From NCBI RefSeq assembly GCF_001467625.1, contig NZ_LNYB01000021.1:1-63074 (forward strand): a stretch of DNA of 63,074 nucleotides. Direction: 5' to 3'. This stretch comes from Legionella feeleii. Its GTDB lineage: Bacteria > Pseudomonadota > Gammaproteobacteria > Legionellales > Legionellaceae. Below the pieces are notes generated by a model. It saw only the letters and a list, made by a program, of their open reading frames with translations, was not told the origin of the DNA and ran no database searches. The position numbers and the translations under genes are program-made. The first letter of the stretch is position 1; the number at the start of each line of letters is the position of its first letter. Positions 1 to 8,665 of the stretch are shown piece by piece.

Positions 1-53
1 TCCTTTTGTTGATTATGTTCTTGGCGAACAATCAACAGGATACGCCACCTAAT

Positions 54-165
54 TTATTTTTCACATACACCAGATTCGAGCATAACTCCTTTAAATCCTT
101 TGGCTTCAAAAAATGGTTTTGCTGTGATGCTTACTTCAGAAACACCCTCTTTAGGTTCAAGTCAT
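54..165 (-). pseudogene. remnant of a GNAT acetyltransferase C-terminus
   Basis: Read on the minus strand, this stretch encodes SEVSITAKPFFEAKGF followed by about 17 residues and a stop. That pattern (Ser/Ala-x-x-Thr-Ala-x-x-Phe-Phe-Glu-x-x-Gly-Phe) is typical of the C-terminal part of GNAT N-acetyltransferases. No start codon or acetyl-CoA loop lies upstream in the same frame. A second minus-strand frame (about 131-350) is open for some 70 codons without a start and contains SLDGTAKIYDIKTKK; I do not recognise it. The stretch is best read as gene debris at the window edge. Confidence 0.35.
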
Positions 166-407
166 TTGCCTTCTTAAAGATTTCATTCGAGCTATTAAAC
201 ACCTTCTTAGTTTTAATATCATATATTTTTGCTGTGCCATCCAAGCTTAAATAAAAACGATGGGTTGATGTAGGTTTTATGATAACTGCACGAAATATAA
301 TTCCTGGATAGACAAGTGATATCGAATATCCATCAAAGATGTTGGCAAATCACTGAAAACAGTAAGAGTAAAATTACTCTTTACTTTAAGCTCAGCTTTG
401 ATTAGTA

Positions 408-433
408 TTTTGATAAATGAACACTTATCAAAA
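408..433. promoter_or_regulatory. perfect palindrome upstream of umuD-like gene
   Basis: Nine-base arms TTTTGATAA (408-416) and TTATCAAAA (425-433) are perfect inverted repeats around an 8-base spacer. They end at the Shine-Dalgarno sequence of the next gene. A looser hairpin (AGAGTA/TACTCT) lies at 365-380. This is not the gamma-proteobacterial LexA box (CTGT-N8-ACAG). It could be an operator for another repressor or an mRNA hairpin that hides the ribosome binding site. Confidence 0.5.
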
Positions 434-444
434 AGGAAATTAAT

Positions 445-969
445 ATGCCACGAGGCGGTAAGCGAGAAGGCTCTGGACGACCAAAGGGTAGTAACACCTA
501 CGGCGAGAGCACGCATCCATTGCGGATACCGGCCTCACGGTTAGAAGATGTAAAAGCCTTTCTGGCAACTGGCGTTACCAATTATGCGATGCCCTTGTTT
601 TCAAGCACAGTACGAGCAGGTTCACCAACTTCTGCCGATGATTATATAGAAGATTATATCGATTTAAACACTCATTTTAGCAAACAACCAGGGAGTACAT
701 TTTTAGTGACTGCCTCTGGTGATTCCATGGTCAATGCCAATATTCAAGATGGCGACATGCTAGTTGTGAATAAAGATATAAAACCCACGCACGGTAAAAT
801 TGTAATCGCTTCTGTGGCCGGTGAGCTGACTGTTAAGCGATTGGCAATCCTACCAGGAAGGATTCATTTAGTTGCAGAAAATCCCAATTATTTACCCATT
901 GTTGTTAATGATGAAACGAGTTTAGTCATTTTAGGTGTTGTTACTCATATTATTCATTCCGCCACTTAA
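445..969 (+). CDS. umuD: UmuD-like S24 self-cleaving protein
   Basis: 174 aa. Family role: UmuD is cleaved on RecA filaments, and UmuD' with UmuC forms DNA polymerase V for error-prone lesion bypass. The S24/LexA-type peptidase fold is visible. The catalytic Ser is S94 in the GDSM motif and the Lys is K131 in the TVKRLA motif. The probable self-cleavage site is A58-G59 in VRAGSP. The N-terminus has the basic GRPKG-type extension (residues 1-20) found in many UmuD proteins and no helix-turn-helix, so it is not LexA. Start ATG 445 follows the Shine-Dalgarno AAGGAAAT. The gene is an orphan: no umuC follows, only a 36-aa reading frame. Regulation may involve the palindrome at 408-433. Confidence 0.85.
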   Translation: MPRGGKREGSGRPKGSNTYGESTHPLRIPASRLEDVKAFLATGVTNYAMPLFSSTVRAGSPTSADDYIEDYIDLNTHFSKQPGSTFLVTASGDSMVNANIQDGDMLVVNKDIKPTHGKIVIASVAGELTVKRLAILPGRIHLVAENPNYLPIVVNDETSLVILGVVTHIIHSAT

Positions 970-991
970 TTGTAAAACCAGGAGAAAATGT

Positions 992-1102
992 ATGCTTACT
1001 CTATTAAAGAAAATTTTAAATGCTCCTGATCCAAAAAGGGAATTAAAAAACCGAACAAAGCGCGTAGTTAATTTAGACAGAATTCGAACTATTGATGAAT
1101 AA
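992..1102 (+). CDS. 36-aa basic hypothetical protein downstream of umuD
   Basis: A short frame of 36 codons starts 22 bp after the umuD stop and has a good Shine-Dalgarno (AGGAGA, 980-985). The product is strongly basic (begins MLTLLKKILNAPDPKRELK) with no recognisable domain. Close spacing behind umuD suggests co-transcription. It sits where umuC would be expected but shows no similarity to the UmuC N-terminus. It may be a real small protein or chance. Confidence 0.4.
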   Translation: MLTLLKKILNAPDPKRELKNRTKRVVNLDRIRTIDE

Positions 1103-1342
1103 TTAAATTCAAGAATGTTGGAAGTAGGGACGTTAGTAGTAAATAGCCAAGGAGGGCATGATTTATAGATATCTTCCGTTAGACCAGCATTGCCGATCAT
1201 GGATAACTACATCTTATACACAGAGTAGCTCCCCATCTTATTCATCACTCTTAATCGTTAGCTATTAAAACAACAGTCAGTCAATAACTGGCTTAGGAAT
1301 TTATTTATTCAAAATTCTGATGTACGGGATAAGGTGGGCAAA

Positions 1343-1741
1343 ATGTCACAATCAATGAAACAGATTTTACTTGTGGAGGATGAACTTGAAACGCGCTTAA
1401 TCATTCATCTCATGTTACATCTACGGCAATTCGAGGTGGATTTTGCTGAAGATGGCCAAGCAGCAGTGAAAATGGCTAACAATAAAAAATATGATTATAT
1501 TTTGATGGATATTGGGTTGCCTAAACTAAGTGGAATTGATGCTTGTATTGCTATAAGAAATAATGAAGCACAAAAAATGCAGCTAAAAGTAACACCCATA
1601 ATTGCTATTTCTGAGCGTGTTCAACTTCCTGAGATTGAACAATGCCTTGAAGTAGGTATGAACGCTATTCTCCTCAAGCCAATACAACCCCAATGTTTTG
1701 AACGATTAATAACTTCTTTAGAGAAAGAATCTTCTTATTGA
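1343..1741 (+). CDS. single-domain response regulator (CheY-like receiver)
   Basis: 132 aa, one receiver domain and no output domain. The acidic pocket is VEDE (residues 11-14), the phospho-acceptor is D56 in YILMDIGLP, the switch Ser is S90 and the conserved Lys is K112 in LLKPI. Such stand-alone receivers pass phosphate between histidine kinases and Hpt proteins or act by protein contact. The text around D56 resembles the receiver of the hybrid kinase at 40478-42877 (TDIGLPGMSG), so a shared partner is possible but unproven. I chose ATG 1343 because AAGGTGGG lies just upstream; an in-frame GTG at 1334 is the alternative. No kinase gene is adjacent. Confidence 0.85.
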   Translation: MSQSMKQILLVEDELETRLIIHLMLHLRQFEVDFAEDGQAAVKMANNKKYDYILMDIGLPKLSGIDACIAIRNNEAQKMQLKVTPIIAISERVQLPEIEQCLEVGMNAILLKPIQPQCFERLITSLEKESSY

Positions 1742-2120
1742 GAGGAGAGAGTAATTAGACTTTAGATTCAACTGAATAGTGCAACTTTAGACCGAGAAAA
1801 ACATTAGGTTTTAAAACACCAACGATGTTATTTTTGTCCCATACAAATGATGAGAAAAGAGCGGTTGCATTAAAGAGTTGAATCCGCGCCTCCACAAGCT
1901 TCGATAAGTCTGATAAATATATTTAATCAGGCCAAAAGAAGTGGTAAGTCAACGTATAAATTATTTTAATATTAAAAGAGAAGACGATTTAACAGTGAAA
2001 TCTGAGTACATCATAATAATCAACTCCGACAAAAGATATTAACTTAACACAATTATGGTACTTTAGTTGGATACTGAAAGTGAGATCTTATTAAAGCATT
2101 CCACTCAAGGAGAGAATCAC
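1742..2120. other. 379-bp AT-rich gap, nothing recognised
   Basis: Between the receiver gene and the next gene I see no convincing ORF, tRNA or repeat. Stops occur in all frames and the last 60 bases presumably carry the promoter of the following gene. Confidence 0.5.
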
Positions 2121-2504
2121 ATGAAACGTGTATTATTTGTCGGACAGAAACCGGAAACAGTGGATTTTTCCGACCCCGCTTTACCACCAGGCCTCAATGC
2201 AGAGAAAATCCATATTGGGATTGCAATTGGGATTAACAAATTGGAAGAACGCGGATGGCAAGCGGATGAATGTATGATCACACCCGACGAAAGGGGTTGC
2301 TCAACATTAGAGAGCCAGCTTACATCGACAAACTATGATTGCGTGGTCATTGGTGCTGGCATGCGACTACCATCTAAAGGATTAGTGATGTTTGAAAAGG
2401 TGATCAACCTTGTACATAAGGCTGCGCCCACTGCGGCGATTGCTTTCAATACGAGACCGGAGGACACCGCAGATGCGGCTGCAAGGTGGTTACAAGCAAA
2501 TTGA
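2121..2504 (+). CDS. conserved hypothetical protein, Rossmann-like
   Basis: 127 aa from ATG 2121, which has the Shine-Dalgarno AAGGAGA at 2107-2113; a longer frame begins at 2067 but lacks one. Alternating hydrophobic strands and Gly-rich turns (KRVLFVGQKPETVDFSD near the start; YDCVVIGAGMRLP near residue 75) suggest a small alpha/beta Rossmann-like fold. I cannot assign a function. No signal peptide or membrane segment is present. Its 3' end abuts a transposase remnant, so the gene sits at a scar of past insertion. Confidence 0.7.
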   Translation: MKRVLFVGQKPETVDFSDPALPPGLNAEKIHIGIAIGINKLEERGWQADECMITPDERGCSTLESQLTSTNYDCVVIGAGMRLPSKGLVMFEKVINLVHKAAPTAAIAFNTRPEDTADAAARWLQAN

Positions 2505-2637
2505 GTATGTCATGAAACACGGATTGGTAAAAGAAGTTATCGATTGGCCTTACTCAAGTTTCCATCGGTATGTCAGTGAAGGTTTGTTACCGAAAAACTG
2601 GAGTAGAGAGTTCTCATGGTGTGATTTTGGTGAATGA
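2490..2637 (+). pseudogene. C-terminal remnant of a REP-associated tyrosine transposase (RAYT)
   Basis: The last ~48 codons read KHGLVKEVIDWPYSSFHRYV, then a short tail and a stop. The WPYSSFHRYV signature and the preceding KHGLV are the hallmark C-terminal motif of Y1_Tnp/RAYT transposases (IS200-like HUH family). The HUH motif and catalytic Tyr region are missing, so the gene is a 3' fragment. A matching short hairpin lies 24 bp downstream. Confidence 0.7.
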
Positions 2638-2660
2638 GGGATAGGGAATTAAATTGAAAT

Positions 2661-2680
2661 CCTGGTTGCACGCAACCAGG
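2661..2680. repeat. REP-type hairpin next to the RAYT remnant
   Basis: CCTGGTTGC and GCAACCAGG form perfect 9-base arms around a 2-base loop. Position directly after the RAYT remnant matches the usual arrangement of REP sequences with their transposase. Only one copy was noticed in the window. Confidence 0.55.
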
Positions 2681-2867
2681 CTACGCTTGATCCCACTTTT
2701 ACAGATAAATGCGGGCCGGTGAATTATAAAAGCGGGCCGCAACAATTATTGTTTGACTTTTCAACAAAAACCGCTAATTGATCCCCTATCATCCTTGTTC
2801 CATGCCTCTTTTATAAAAAACGCATTAATAGCAAAAGTTATGGGTCACTAACAGGTTTATTGAGCGC

Positions 2868-5309
2868 TTAGCCCCCACTGACTTTTGGAGATGTATCTGC
2901 AACGCAATCTTTGCTTGTGGGTTGAGATAAACTCATTTTTTTGAAAAACAGTATTCGATGGGGGGCAATTGACTTAAGATATTTAATTGCTATTTTCTCA
3001 TTATTTTCAGCTTGGGCAGATAAAGGGTCTGGCTGATTGACCTGAATAGACTCTTGATTTTCTTTATCCTGCTCTGCTGCTTCTTGCTCTGCTGCTTCCT
3101 GGGGTGCAAAGCCTGCTTCTGCCGTGGGTAAATCGGGTTCTTTCTCACCAATCATCGTTGCCCATTGAGAATCCTGCATCCAGTCCTCCGGGATATTATT
3201 TTGGTCGAAGGGCTCGAAATATCCTGGAAGTTGGCCGTATGCATCTGTCATACGTGAATCAGCCTCTTCCTCAAAGTAGGCACTGTCTTCATCATCGGAA
3301 TGTTCAAAAATAGCTGGGGGTTTAATCTTTTGTTTGACGTCTTTACTAAACAAAATGCAAGAGATGCGGTGCCACAATTGCTTTACCTCTTCGGGAACCT
3401 CAATATCGGTATTACAATGCATGTACTTATCAAAATCAAATAAAAATACATCACCTTCTTCCAAGTCCACATAAAAACCTTCATGGCAAGAATTAGAACT
3501 GTTGTTAGTACAAACAAGAACCCCTGGAAAGAAAGTATAGCCGCCTTTATAGGATTTAGTTGCTGGCCCCTCTTGAGCCGGGTTAGATGGGTAGATAACA
3601 AATAATGGATTTAACCCCTTTATTCGTTTTTGGTTTTTATCCGTATGAGTTGTAGTTTGCTTGTCGAAATTAGCTTCCATGGTCAACAGATGGCGTGAAC
3701 CACTCAGGGTAAATGCTTTGGCATATCCCAGATCTTCACAACGCTGTTGGTACTGATTTGGTGCCCATTGCTGGTACAGTGAATCTGCAATTTCTACAAT
3801 CGGCTTCATCTCAGTTTCGATATCAGGCCTGAATTCAGAAAATAGCGTGGGCCTTACTCGTGCCAAACTTGCGCCTACAATTCCAAAAGGCGCTGATCGG
3901 ATGAACCGTTTTTGTTTCACATTGCTTTTTTCAACCTTGGATGACGCTCCAATTCTATTTAATGTGGTTTGAGTGATATCGGAAAGATCATTCCTAAGTT
4001 TATTGCTTATTAATTCGGGGGGGATAATGCCTCGACGATAAATACCAACTAATGTTCCTTTTTCGTCATAGAAGTTAGTGTCTTTATCAATTTTGAGTGA
4101 GTTAGGGAATGGGCTATTAATAGTTTCACCGGGCTTTATCGGTTTTTCTTTATTTTCAATTAAGGTGACTAAAGCAATATCAGTACCTTCCAAACCTTTC
4201 AAAGAATCATCGCTCTCACTGCTAACGTTCACCTGAGGCATAATGCGAAGCTTTTCAAATACCGTTTTTCTGGCGAGTTGATCGTAACTTGAGTTAAAGG
4301 CTGATTTTAATGATTTTGTAGTATTTTTATCAAAATTAAATCCCTGGAGAGACAAACTTTGTAAAATAACATCCCCTAATTGACTTCCTGTATGCATTCG
4401 CAAATAGATGTTACACAATAGGTGGTGTTGATATAAGTACATTAAATTTTGTACTGCAAGTGCCGGATTTGTTTTAGCCACTGGCATGACTTGCGACTCG
4501 ATATAATTGCGCCTTTTAACAGGATCTTTGTAGAGTTCGCTTCTAGGTAAGCTATCCGCCATTTTTTTAACCGTAAATGGATAAGTAATATGGTGAGAGT
4601 AGGTGAACTTTCGTTTCAGTTCTTCTGGAAAGCCCCGTTTAATTTCTTTATGGGTATCGGCTCTTTTACCTATAGACGACACATGCTCCATGGAAAGGCG
4701 GCTGTAGTATCTCGCATTTTTTGCCAATATGATCTTTTGTTGCTCTTCCATTTCTGCGCTATTCGCCTTCTTCAACTCAATAAATTCAATTAAGTCAGGT
4801 GAAATGATTTTTCTTACTGTCGCGACCTTCTTAGTTTTTCCCTTGGTTTTTTCACTACTTTCTGCACAAACCGTTGGCGCAGAATCTGCATCAGTTGCCT
4901 TTTCCTTGCTTTTCTCTGAATCTGCAAGAGGCTTATTGTCCGTCTTTATTCTTTTAGCACGTCTTTTTGAATGGGCAGGGGTACTGGTAGTCGTGGCAGT
5001 CGAACTATCAGAAGGCTCTTTACGTTTGTTGGAGTTTTGCTGATCTGAGCGTGGTGCAAATACGTAAGCAGCAGGCGTGGGCGCGTAAGACGCAGGAATC
5101 GGGTTATTTTCAGGAGCCAATATTTGACGGCATTCGTCAAGACATGTATTGATAAAAGCGGGGTTACCCGTTCTTTTGATACTTCCCAACACAGAATACA
5201 ATTTAATTTGCAGGTTTATAAACTCTTCGCTGAGAGGAATACTATCTGACAAGTATTCAGGTTGAACAGGATTAGGCCGGCTGGCAGGGGACTCATGCTT
5301 ACTTTGCAT
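2868..5309 (-). CDS. large protein with TET/JBP-like 2-oxoglutarate/Fe(II) oxygenase signature
   Basis: 813 aa from ATG 5309 (an in-frame TTG at 5324 would add 5). N-terminal ~165 residues are low-complexity, rich in Lys/Ser/Thr/Glu, with a basic NLS-like stretch SKRRAKRIK near residue 115. Around residues 412-430 is FYDEKGTLVGIYRRGIIP. The core at about 525-655 carries the pattern of a double-stranded beta-helix 2OG-Fe(II) dioxygenase: HTDK (H555, D557) as the HxD pair, GGYTFFPG, LEEGDVFLFD, distal H631 in YMHCN, and R648 in HRISCILF as candidate 2OG-binding Arg. That layout recalls the TET/JBP branch, which oxidises methyl groups of DNA bases. The C-terminus is acidic with a duplicated QEAAEQEAAEQ. 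No signal peptide. Family assignment is by eye. A secreted effector acting in the host nucleus is inference. Confidence 0.65.
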   Translation of the reverse strand: MQSKHESPASRPNPVQPEYLSDSIPLSEEFINLQIKLYSVLGSIKRTGNPAFINTCLDECRQILAPENNPIPASYAPTPAAYVFAPRSDQQNSNKRKEPSDSSTATTTSTPAHSKRRAKRIKTDNKPLADSEKSKEKATDADSAPTVCAESSEKTKGKTKKVATVRKIISPDLIEFIELKKANSAEMEEQQKIILAKNARYYSRLSMEHVSSIGKRADTHKEIKRGFPEELKRKFTYSHHITYPFTVKKMADSLPRSELYKDPVKRRNYIESQVMPVAKTNPALAVQNLMYLYQHHLLCNIYLRMHTGSQLGDVILQSLSLQGFNFDKNTTKSLKSAFNSSYDQLARKTVFEKLRIMPQVNVSSESDDSLKGLEGTDIALVTLIENKEKPIKPGETINSPFPNSLKIDKDTNFYDEKGTLVGIYRRGIIPPELISNKLRNDLSDITQTTLNRIGASSKVEKSNVKQKRFIRSAPFGIVGASLARVRPTLFSEFRPDIETEMKPIVEIADSLYQQWAPNQYQQRCEDLGYAKAFTLSGSRHLLTMEANFDKQTTTHTDKNQKRIKGLNPLFVIYPSNPAQEGPATKSYKGGYTFFPGVLVCTNNSSNSCHEGFYVDLEEGDVFLFDFDKYMHCNTDIEVPEEVKQLWHRISCILFSKDVKQKIKPPAIFEHSDDEDSAYFEEEADSRMTDAYGQLPGYFEPFDQNNIPEDWMQDSQWATMIGEKEPDLPTAEAGFAPQEAAEQEAAEQDKENQESIQVNQPDPLSAQAENNEKIAIKYLKSIAPHRILFFKKMSLSQPTSKDCVADTSPKVSGG

Positions 5310-5428
5310 TTTTAATTTACTCAAATGTCAATTTATATGTTTTTTATAAAATAAAGTAACAATAATACATGAAAGAAGGCACTCAGAAAATCATACAACC
5401 ATTAAGATTATAAATTGGCCATTGTTTT

Positions 5429-5982
5429 TCATCCAGGATAAATGAATCTACGCTGCCAAGCTTCTTTCGACAGCTCCCATACTTCATGCTCTTTAAATCC
5501 AGGATCTACAAATTTAGCTGGTTCGGTATATAGCAGTCGAGCGCCCATTTTATCTTTAATTCGATGAGATCGGTTATTACCGACGGCATTGGTGAAAATC
5601 ATTTTTTCAAACCCTAGAACGTCAAATGCGTAGTTTGTAATAGGAATTAAAGCTTCTGTCATAATACCTAGCCCCCAATATTTCTTGCCTAACCAAATCC
5701 ACGGTTATCTGGATTAGCTATACGCCTCAGTTCAATAGCACCTATCAATTCGCCAGGGGATTTTTGGAGAAATAGACCCCATAGCCATCTTTCTTTACCT
5801 AAATAAGGAACGATTTCTTGGTTTAAATAATCCCGAACACCTTCAGCAGGGTATGGCCATGGCACAGAGGCAGTTAAATATCTTATGACCTCATAATCGA
5901 TGAAATATTTTTCATAGTTTGCTAAATCAGCCTCAGTAACTTCACGAAGAATCAAGCGCTCAGTTTTAAAAGTTGGGATCAT
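5429..5982 (-). pseudogene. RimJ/RimL-type GNAT acetyltransferase, frameshifted
   Basis: The first part (from ATG 5982) reads IPTFKTERLILREVTEAD, the classic start of RimJ/RimL-like N-acetyltransferases, and runs to NRGFG. The second part resumes in another frame with the acetyl-CoA-binding region (LGKKYWGLGIMTEAL) and the C-terminal NNRSHRIKDKMGA motif. One extra base in the short T-run near 5690 would restore NRGFWLGKKYWG. So a single-base deletion splits an otherwise complete ~185-aa enzyme; a sequencing error in a homopolymer is an alternative. Acceptor substrate unknown. Confidence 0.75.
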
Positions 5983-6126
5983 GTTGCTTTCCAATTAATG
6001 ATGAGGATAAATTACGATAGAAAGTAGGCTTGGAATTTTTAAAACCTAACAACGTCTTCGATTGACCGCTAAACGCCAACAGCCAAAACGTCGCCAAGAG
6101 GAGCACTTGAGTATCTATAAGGATTC

Positions 6127-7080
6127 TCAAAGGCTACTATTTCCTCTTTTAGAAACATACATTTCAGAGTCAGCAAGAGCCATCATATCTCCAAGTGTTC
6201 GATGCTGTTTTGGATCATATTGGATAACACCCACACTGAATTGGATTGTATAATCTTTTGTTTTTGCAGATTTTAATGAATCTTTTAAGCGTTGAATAAT
6301 ACCAGAGACATCTTTTTGGTTTAGTCCGGAACAAAATACACAAAACTCGTCACCGCCTAAACGTGCAATTACATCATTATAGCGAAAATTTTGGAGAAGG
6401 CAGTTTGCGAAAATTTTTAATACCATGTCACCTTCTGCATGGCCGAATTGATCATTGATGGACTTAAATTGATCTAAATCAAAAAATAATAACGTGAAAA
6501 GCTGATTTCCACGTTGGCACTTTTGAAACAAATAGGACGCCAGCTTTAAAAATCCCCTACGGTTAGATAATCCGGTTAATTCATCAGTGATAGAGACTTG
6601 CAATTGCTCCAAATCCATTTCAACCATTTGAGCAAGATCGTAAATCACATTATGGTCGATTTCATTTCTTGCTCTGGGCTTATTATCAATTAAGCAAATC
6701 ACACCTACATTGTATCCTTTGATTTTTAAAGGACAGCCTAAATAAAATCTGAAATGGGGTTTTCCCAGGACAAAAGGATTGTCATGAAATCGCTTATCTT
6801 TGGTTGCATCTTCAACTACCATGATTTCATCCGAAAGAATCACATGGCCACAGAATGACGTCTTTCTCTCGGCTTCTTTTATGTCAAACCCTTGGGTAGA
6901 TTTCATCCATTGGCGCTCTGCTTCTAGAAATGAGATAACAGAAATGGGAACTTCAAAAAGCTTGCATGCAATACGTGTTATTCTATCGAAGCGTTCCTCT
7001 TGCTCAGTATCAAGTATTTTTAATTTATAGAGCGTAGCCAAGCGCCCGGCTTCATTTTCGGGTATGTCTGGAGGAATCAT
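6127..7080 (-). CDS. GAF-GGDEF diguanylate cyclase
   Basis: 317 aa from ATG 7080. Residues ~15-160 form a GAF-type sensor domain (SFCGHVILSDEIMVVEDATKD; FRFYLGCPL), as in phytochrome-like diguanylate cyclases. Residues ~165-315 form a GGDEF domain starting at DELTGLSNRRGF. The active-site motif GGDEF is intact at 242-246. An inhibitory I-site RYND lies five residues before it, so product feedback by c-di-GMP is expected. No membrane segment, hence cytosolic. The frame could start at 7221, but those 47 codons run into the repeat at 7188-7241, so I prefer 7080 although its ribosome binding site is weak. Confidence 0.88.
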   Translation of the reverse strand: MIPPDIPENEAGRLATLYKLKILDTEQEERFDRITRIACKLFEVPISVISFLEAERQWMKSTQGFDIKEAERKTSFCGHVILSDEIMVVEDATKDKRFHDNPFVLGKPHFRFYLGCPLKIKGYNVGVICLIDNKPRARNEIDHNVIYDLAQMVEMDLEQLQVSITDELTGLSNRRGFLKLASYLFQKCQRGNQLFTLLFFDLDQFKSINDQFGHAEGDMVLKIFANCLLQNFRYNDVIARLGGDEFCVFCSGLNQKDVSGIIQRLKDSLKSAKTKDYTIQFSVGVIQYDPKQHRTLGDMMALADSEMYVSKRGNSSL

Positions 7081-7187
7081 ATTGTCTCGACAAATAAATG
7101 CAAAATATCCATATAAAACATTATAGTTGCACTTTCGGGTAGCGACAGAAAATGGGACAAAAATTTTATTAACAACTGGAAGATAAA

Positions 7188-7241
7188 TGGGGCAGGCTTG
7201 AATCTTGTATTCAACGCTCAAAACTCAAGCACTGACCCTGA
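7188..7241. repeat. intergenic palindrome family, copy 1
   Basis: Left arm GGGGCAGGCTTGAAT, middle CTTGTATTCAACGCTCAAA, right arm ACTCAAGCACTGACCCTGA. Arms pair imperfectly. This copy lies 5' of the GGDEF gene, unlike most copies, which lie at gene 3' ends. Confidence 0.75.
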
Positions 7242-7575
7242 CTTATCCCGTCAAATTTTGAAAAAAAAAAGATGTCAGTGGGATTCCACCATCATTGCAT
7301 ATCACGGGGAGCTACAACAATCCGAATAATTCCAGCAGGAGGACTATTTTTACCTCCCGCCGAGGCCCTGCCCCCATAGACTCTCTTAAGGGATCCCGTT
7401 TTGAGTTATTTCACCGACTGCTCTCCAGCTTCTGGCAGGAGTAGCATTAAAGCCCAGTGTCATTGGTTTTATTGATCAAAATGTTTAATTATGAAATAAT
7501 ATGAGTTTTTTATGATCTATTTGGTGTTTTAATTTCTGTTTTTTGCCACCTAACTAAGGTTACACCTTTTGGAGC

Positions 7576-7593
7576 AATTTTGTTAACAAAATT
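7576..7593. promoter_or_regulatory. perfect 18-bp palindrome upstream of LRR gene
   Basis: AATTTTGTTAACAAAATT is a perfect palindrome centred on GTTAAC, 57 bp before the LRR start codon and next to promoter-like AT-rich DNA. It may be an operator. The rest of the 7242-7650 gap shows no gene; a stretch at 7308-7385 is G+C-richer but not recognised. Confidence 0.45.
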
Positions 7594-7650
7594 TAAATAC
7601 GTAATCCTATGCAGTAGGCAATTGAAATTTTAGTCATAAGTGGAGAAAGC

Positions 7651-8571
7651 ATGCAATTAAGTCGTGACGGCCAAACTCTTATTAGAGTTAGTGAGAGTGA
7701 TATTGTCGATGGTTCTTGTCAAATTCCTGCCAGCATTACAGCCATTGGTAGTGCGGCATTTTATAGGTTTGTCAACCTGAAAACTCTAAGCCTTCCTGCT
7801 GGAATCACTGCTATTCATGCTGCAGCATTTCTCGAGTGTATCCACTTAAAAACGATAACCCTTCCTGTTGGGGTCACCGCAATTAGTGCTACAGCATTTG
7901 GGGAATGTAGGAGTTTGGAAGCGATAACACTTCCTGCTGGGGTTACGGCCATTGGTAGTGCGGCATTTTCCGGGTGTGTCAATTTAAAAACGCTAACACT
8001 TCCAGCTAGCGTCAAAAGCATTGGTGATATTGCATTTCTTCGATGCAACAGCTTGGCCCTAATTATCATCGCGAGCGATGATGAGACAGAGATAGCGCGA
8101 ATAACTCACTTACTACCTCAAGAATTAAGAAGCAAAGTTATCTCCAAACGTTTATTTGATGAGGTTACTCACTTTCAGGAGCGGCAATTAGCCAGGCTTC
8201 TGTCCACACCCCAAACCAATCGTCTTTATCGTTTCTTTCATGATAATAACCTGTTTATGTCTAAACTTGTGGAAAAAAATGAAGCGGGACAAGCAATAAA
8301 GAAAGCGTGTATTAAGTTGCCAGACGATATATTTTGGCATATCAATGAGCAGGGAGGTGTTGCTAATCCTTATTACCAACAGGCACAAGTTGCTATTAAG
8401 CGCGAACCCCTACCTAAAACAACACAGGAGTTTGAGCGCTATAAAGAGCGCCTAGACGAGCTGGTCACGCAATACATTGTAAAGGCCATGGAACAGGCAC
8501 AGCGTTTCAGTATGCCTAAAACGCCTAGAGTCGCTAACGAAGAGGTTACTGTGAGCGCTCCTGCCGTTTGA
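7651..8571 (+). CDS. BspA-type leucine-rich repeat protein
   Basis: 306 aa, ATG with Shine-Dalgarno GGAGAAAG. Residues ~15-150 are five tandem LRR_5 (BspA/TpLRR) units of about 23 residues, each like ITAIGSAAFSGCVNLKTLTLP. The remainder (150-306) is a helical, charged domain without recognised family. No signal peptide, so export would need a non-Sec route such as Dot/Icm; that is inference from effector-like design. In BspA proteins these repeats mediate protein-protein binding. The repeats are near-identical at DNA level, suggesting recent expansion. A family palindrome follows the gene. Confidence 0.8.
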   Translation: MQLSRDGQTLIRVSESDIVDGSCQIPASITAIGSAAFYRFVNLKTLSLPAGITAIHAAAFLECIHLKTITLPVGVTAISATAFGECRSLEAITLPAGVTAIGSAAFSGCVNLKTLTLPASVKSIGDIAFLRCNSLALIIIASDDETEIARITHLLPQELRSKVISKRLFDEVTHFQERQLARLLSTPQTNRLYRFFHDNNLFMSKLVEKNEAGQAIKKACIKLPDDIFWHINEQGGVANPYYQQAQVAIKREPLPKTTQEFERYKERLDELVTQYIVKAMEQAQRFSMPKTPRVANEEVTVSAPAV

Positions 8572-8665
8572 TTAAGTTATGGGGGACGCGTGAAAGATTA
8601 GCATTACCTTAAACAAGGGTCTGGCCTACTGCAAAAGGTGGTTTAAATTTGGCGCTCGCACAAAT

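Noticed and set aside
931-1200. 89-aa minus-strand frame opposite umuD and downstream DNA
   Set aside because: Shadow of the plus-strand genes; the plus strand has the better ribosome binding sites and family motifs.
1159-1269. 36-aa plus frame after AAGGAGGG
   Set aside because: Shine-Dalgarno only two bases from the ATG, low-complexity Ser/Tyr product, no similarity.
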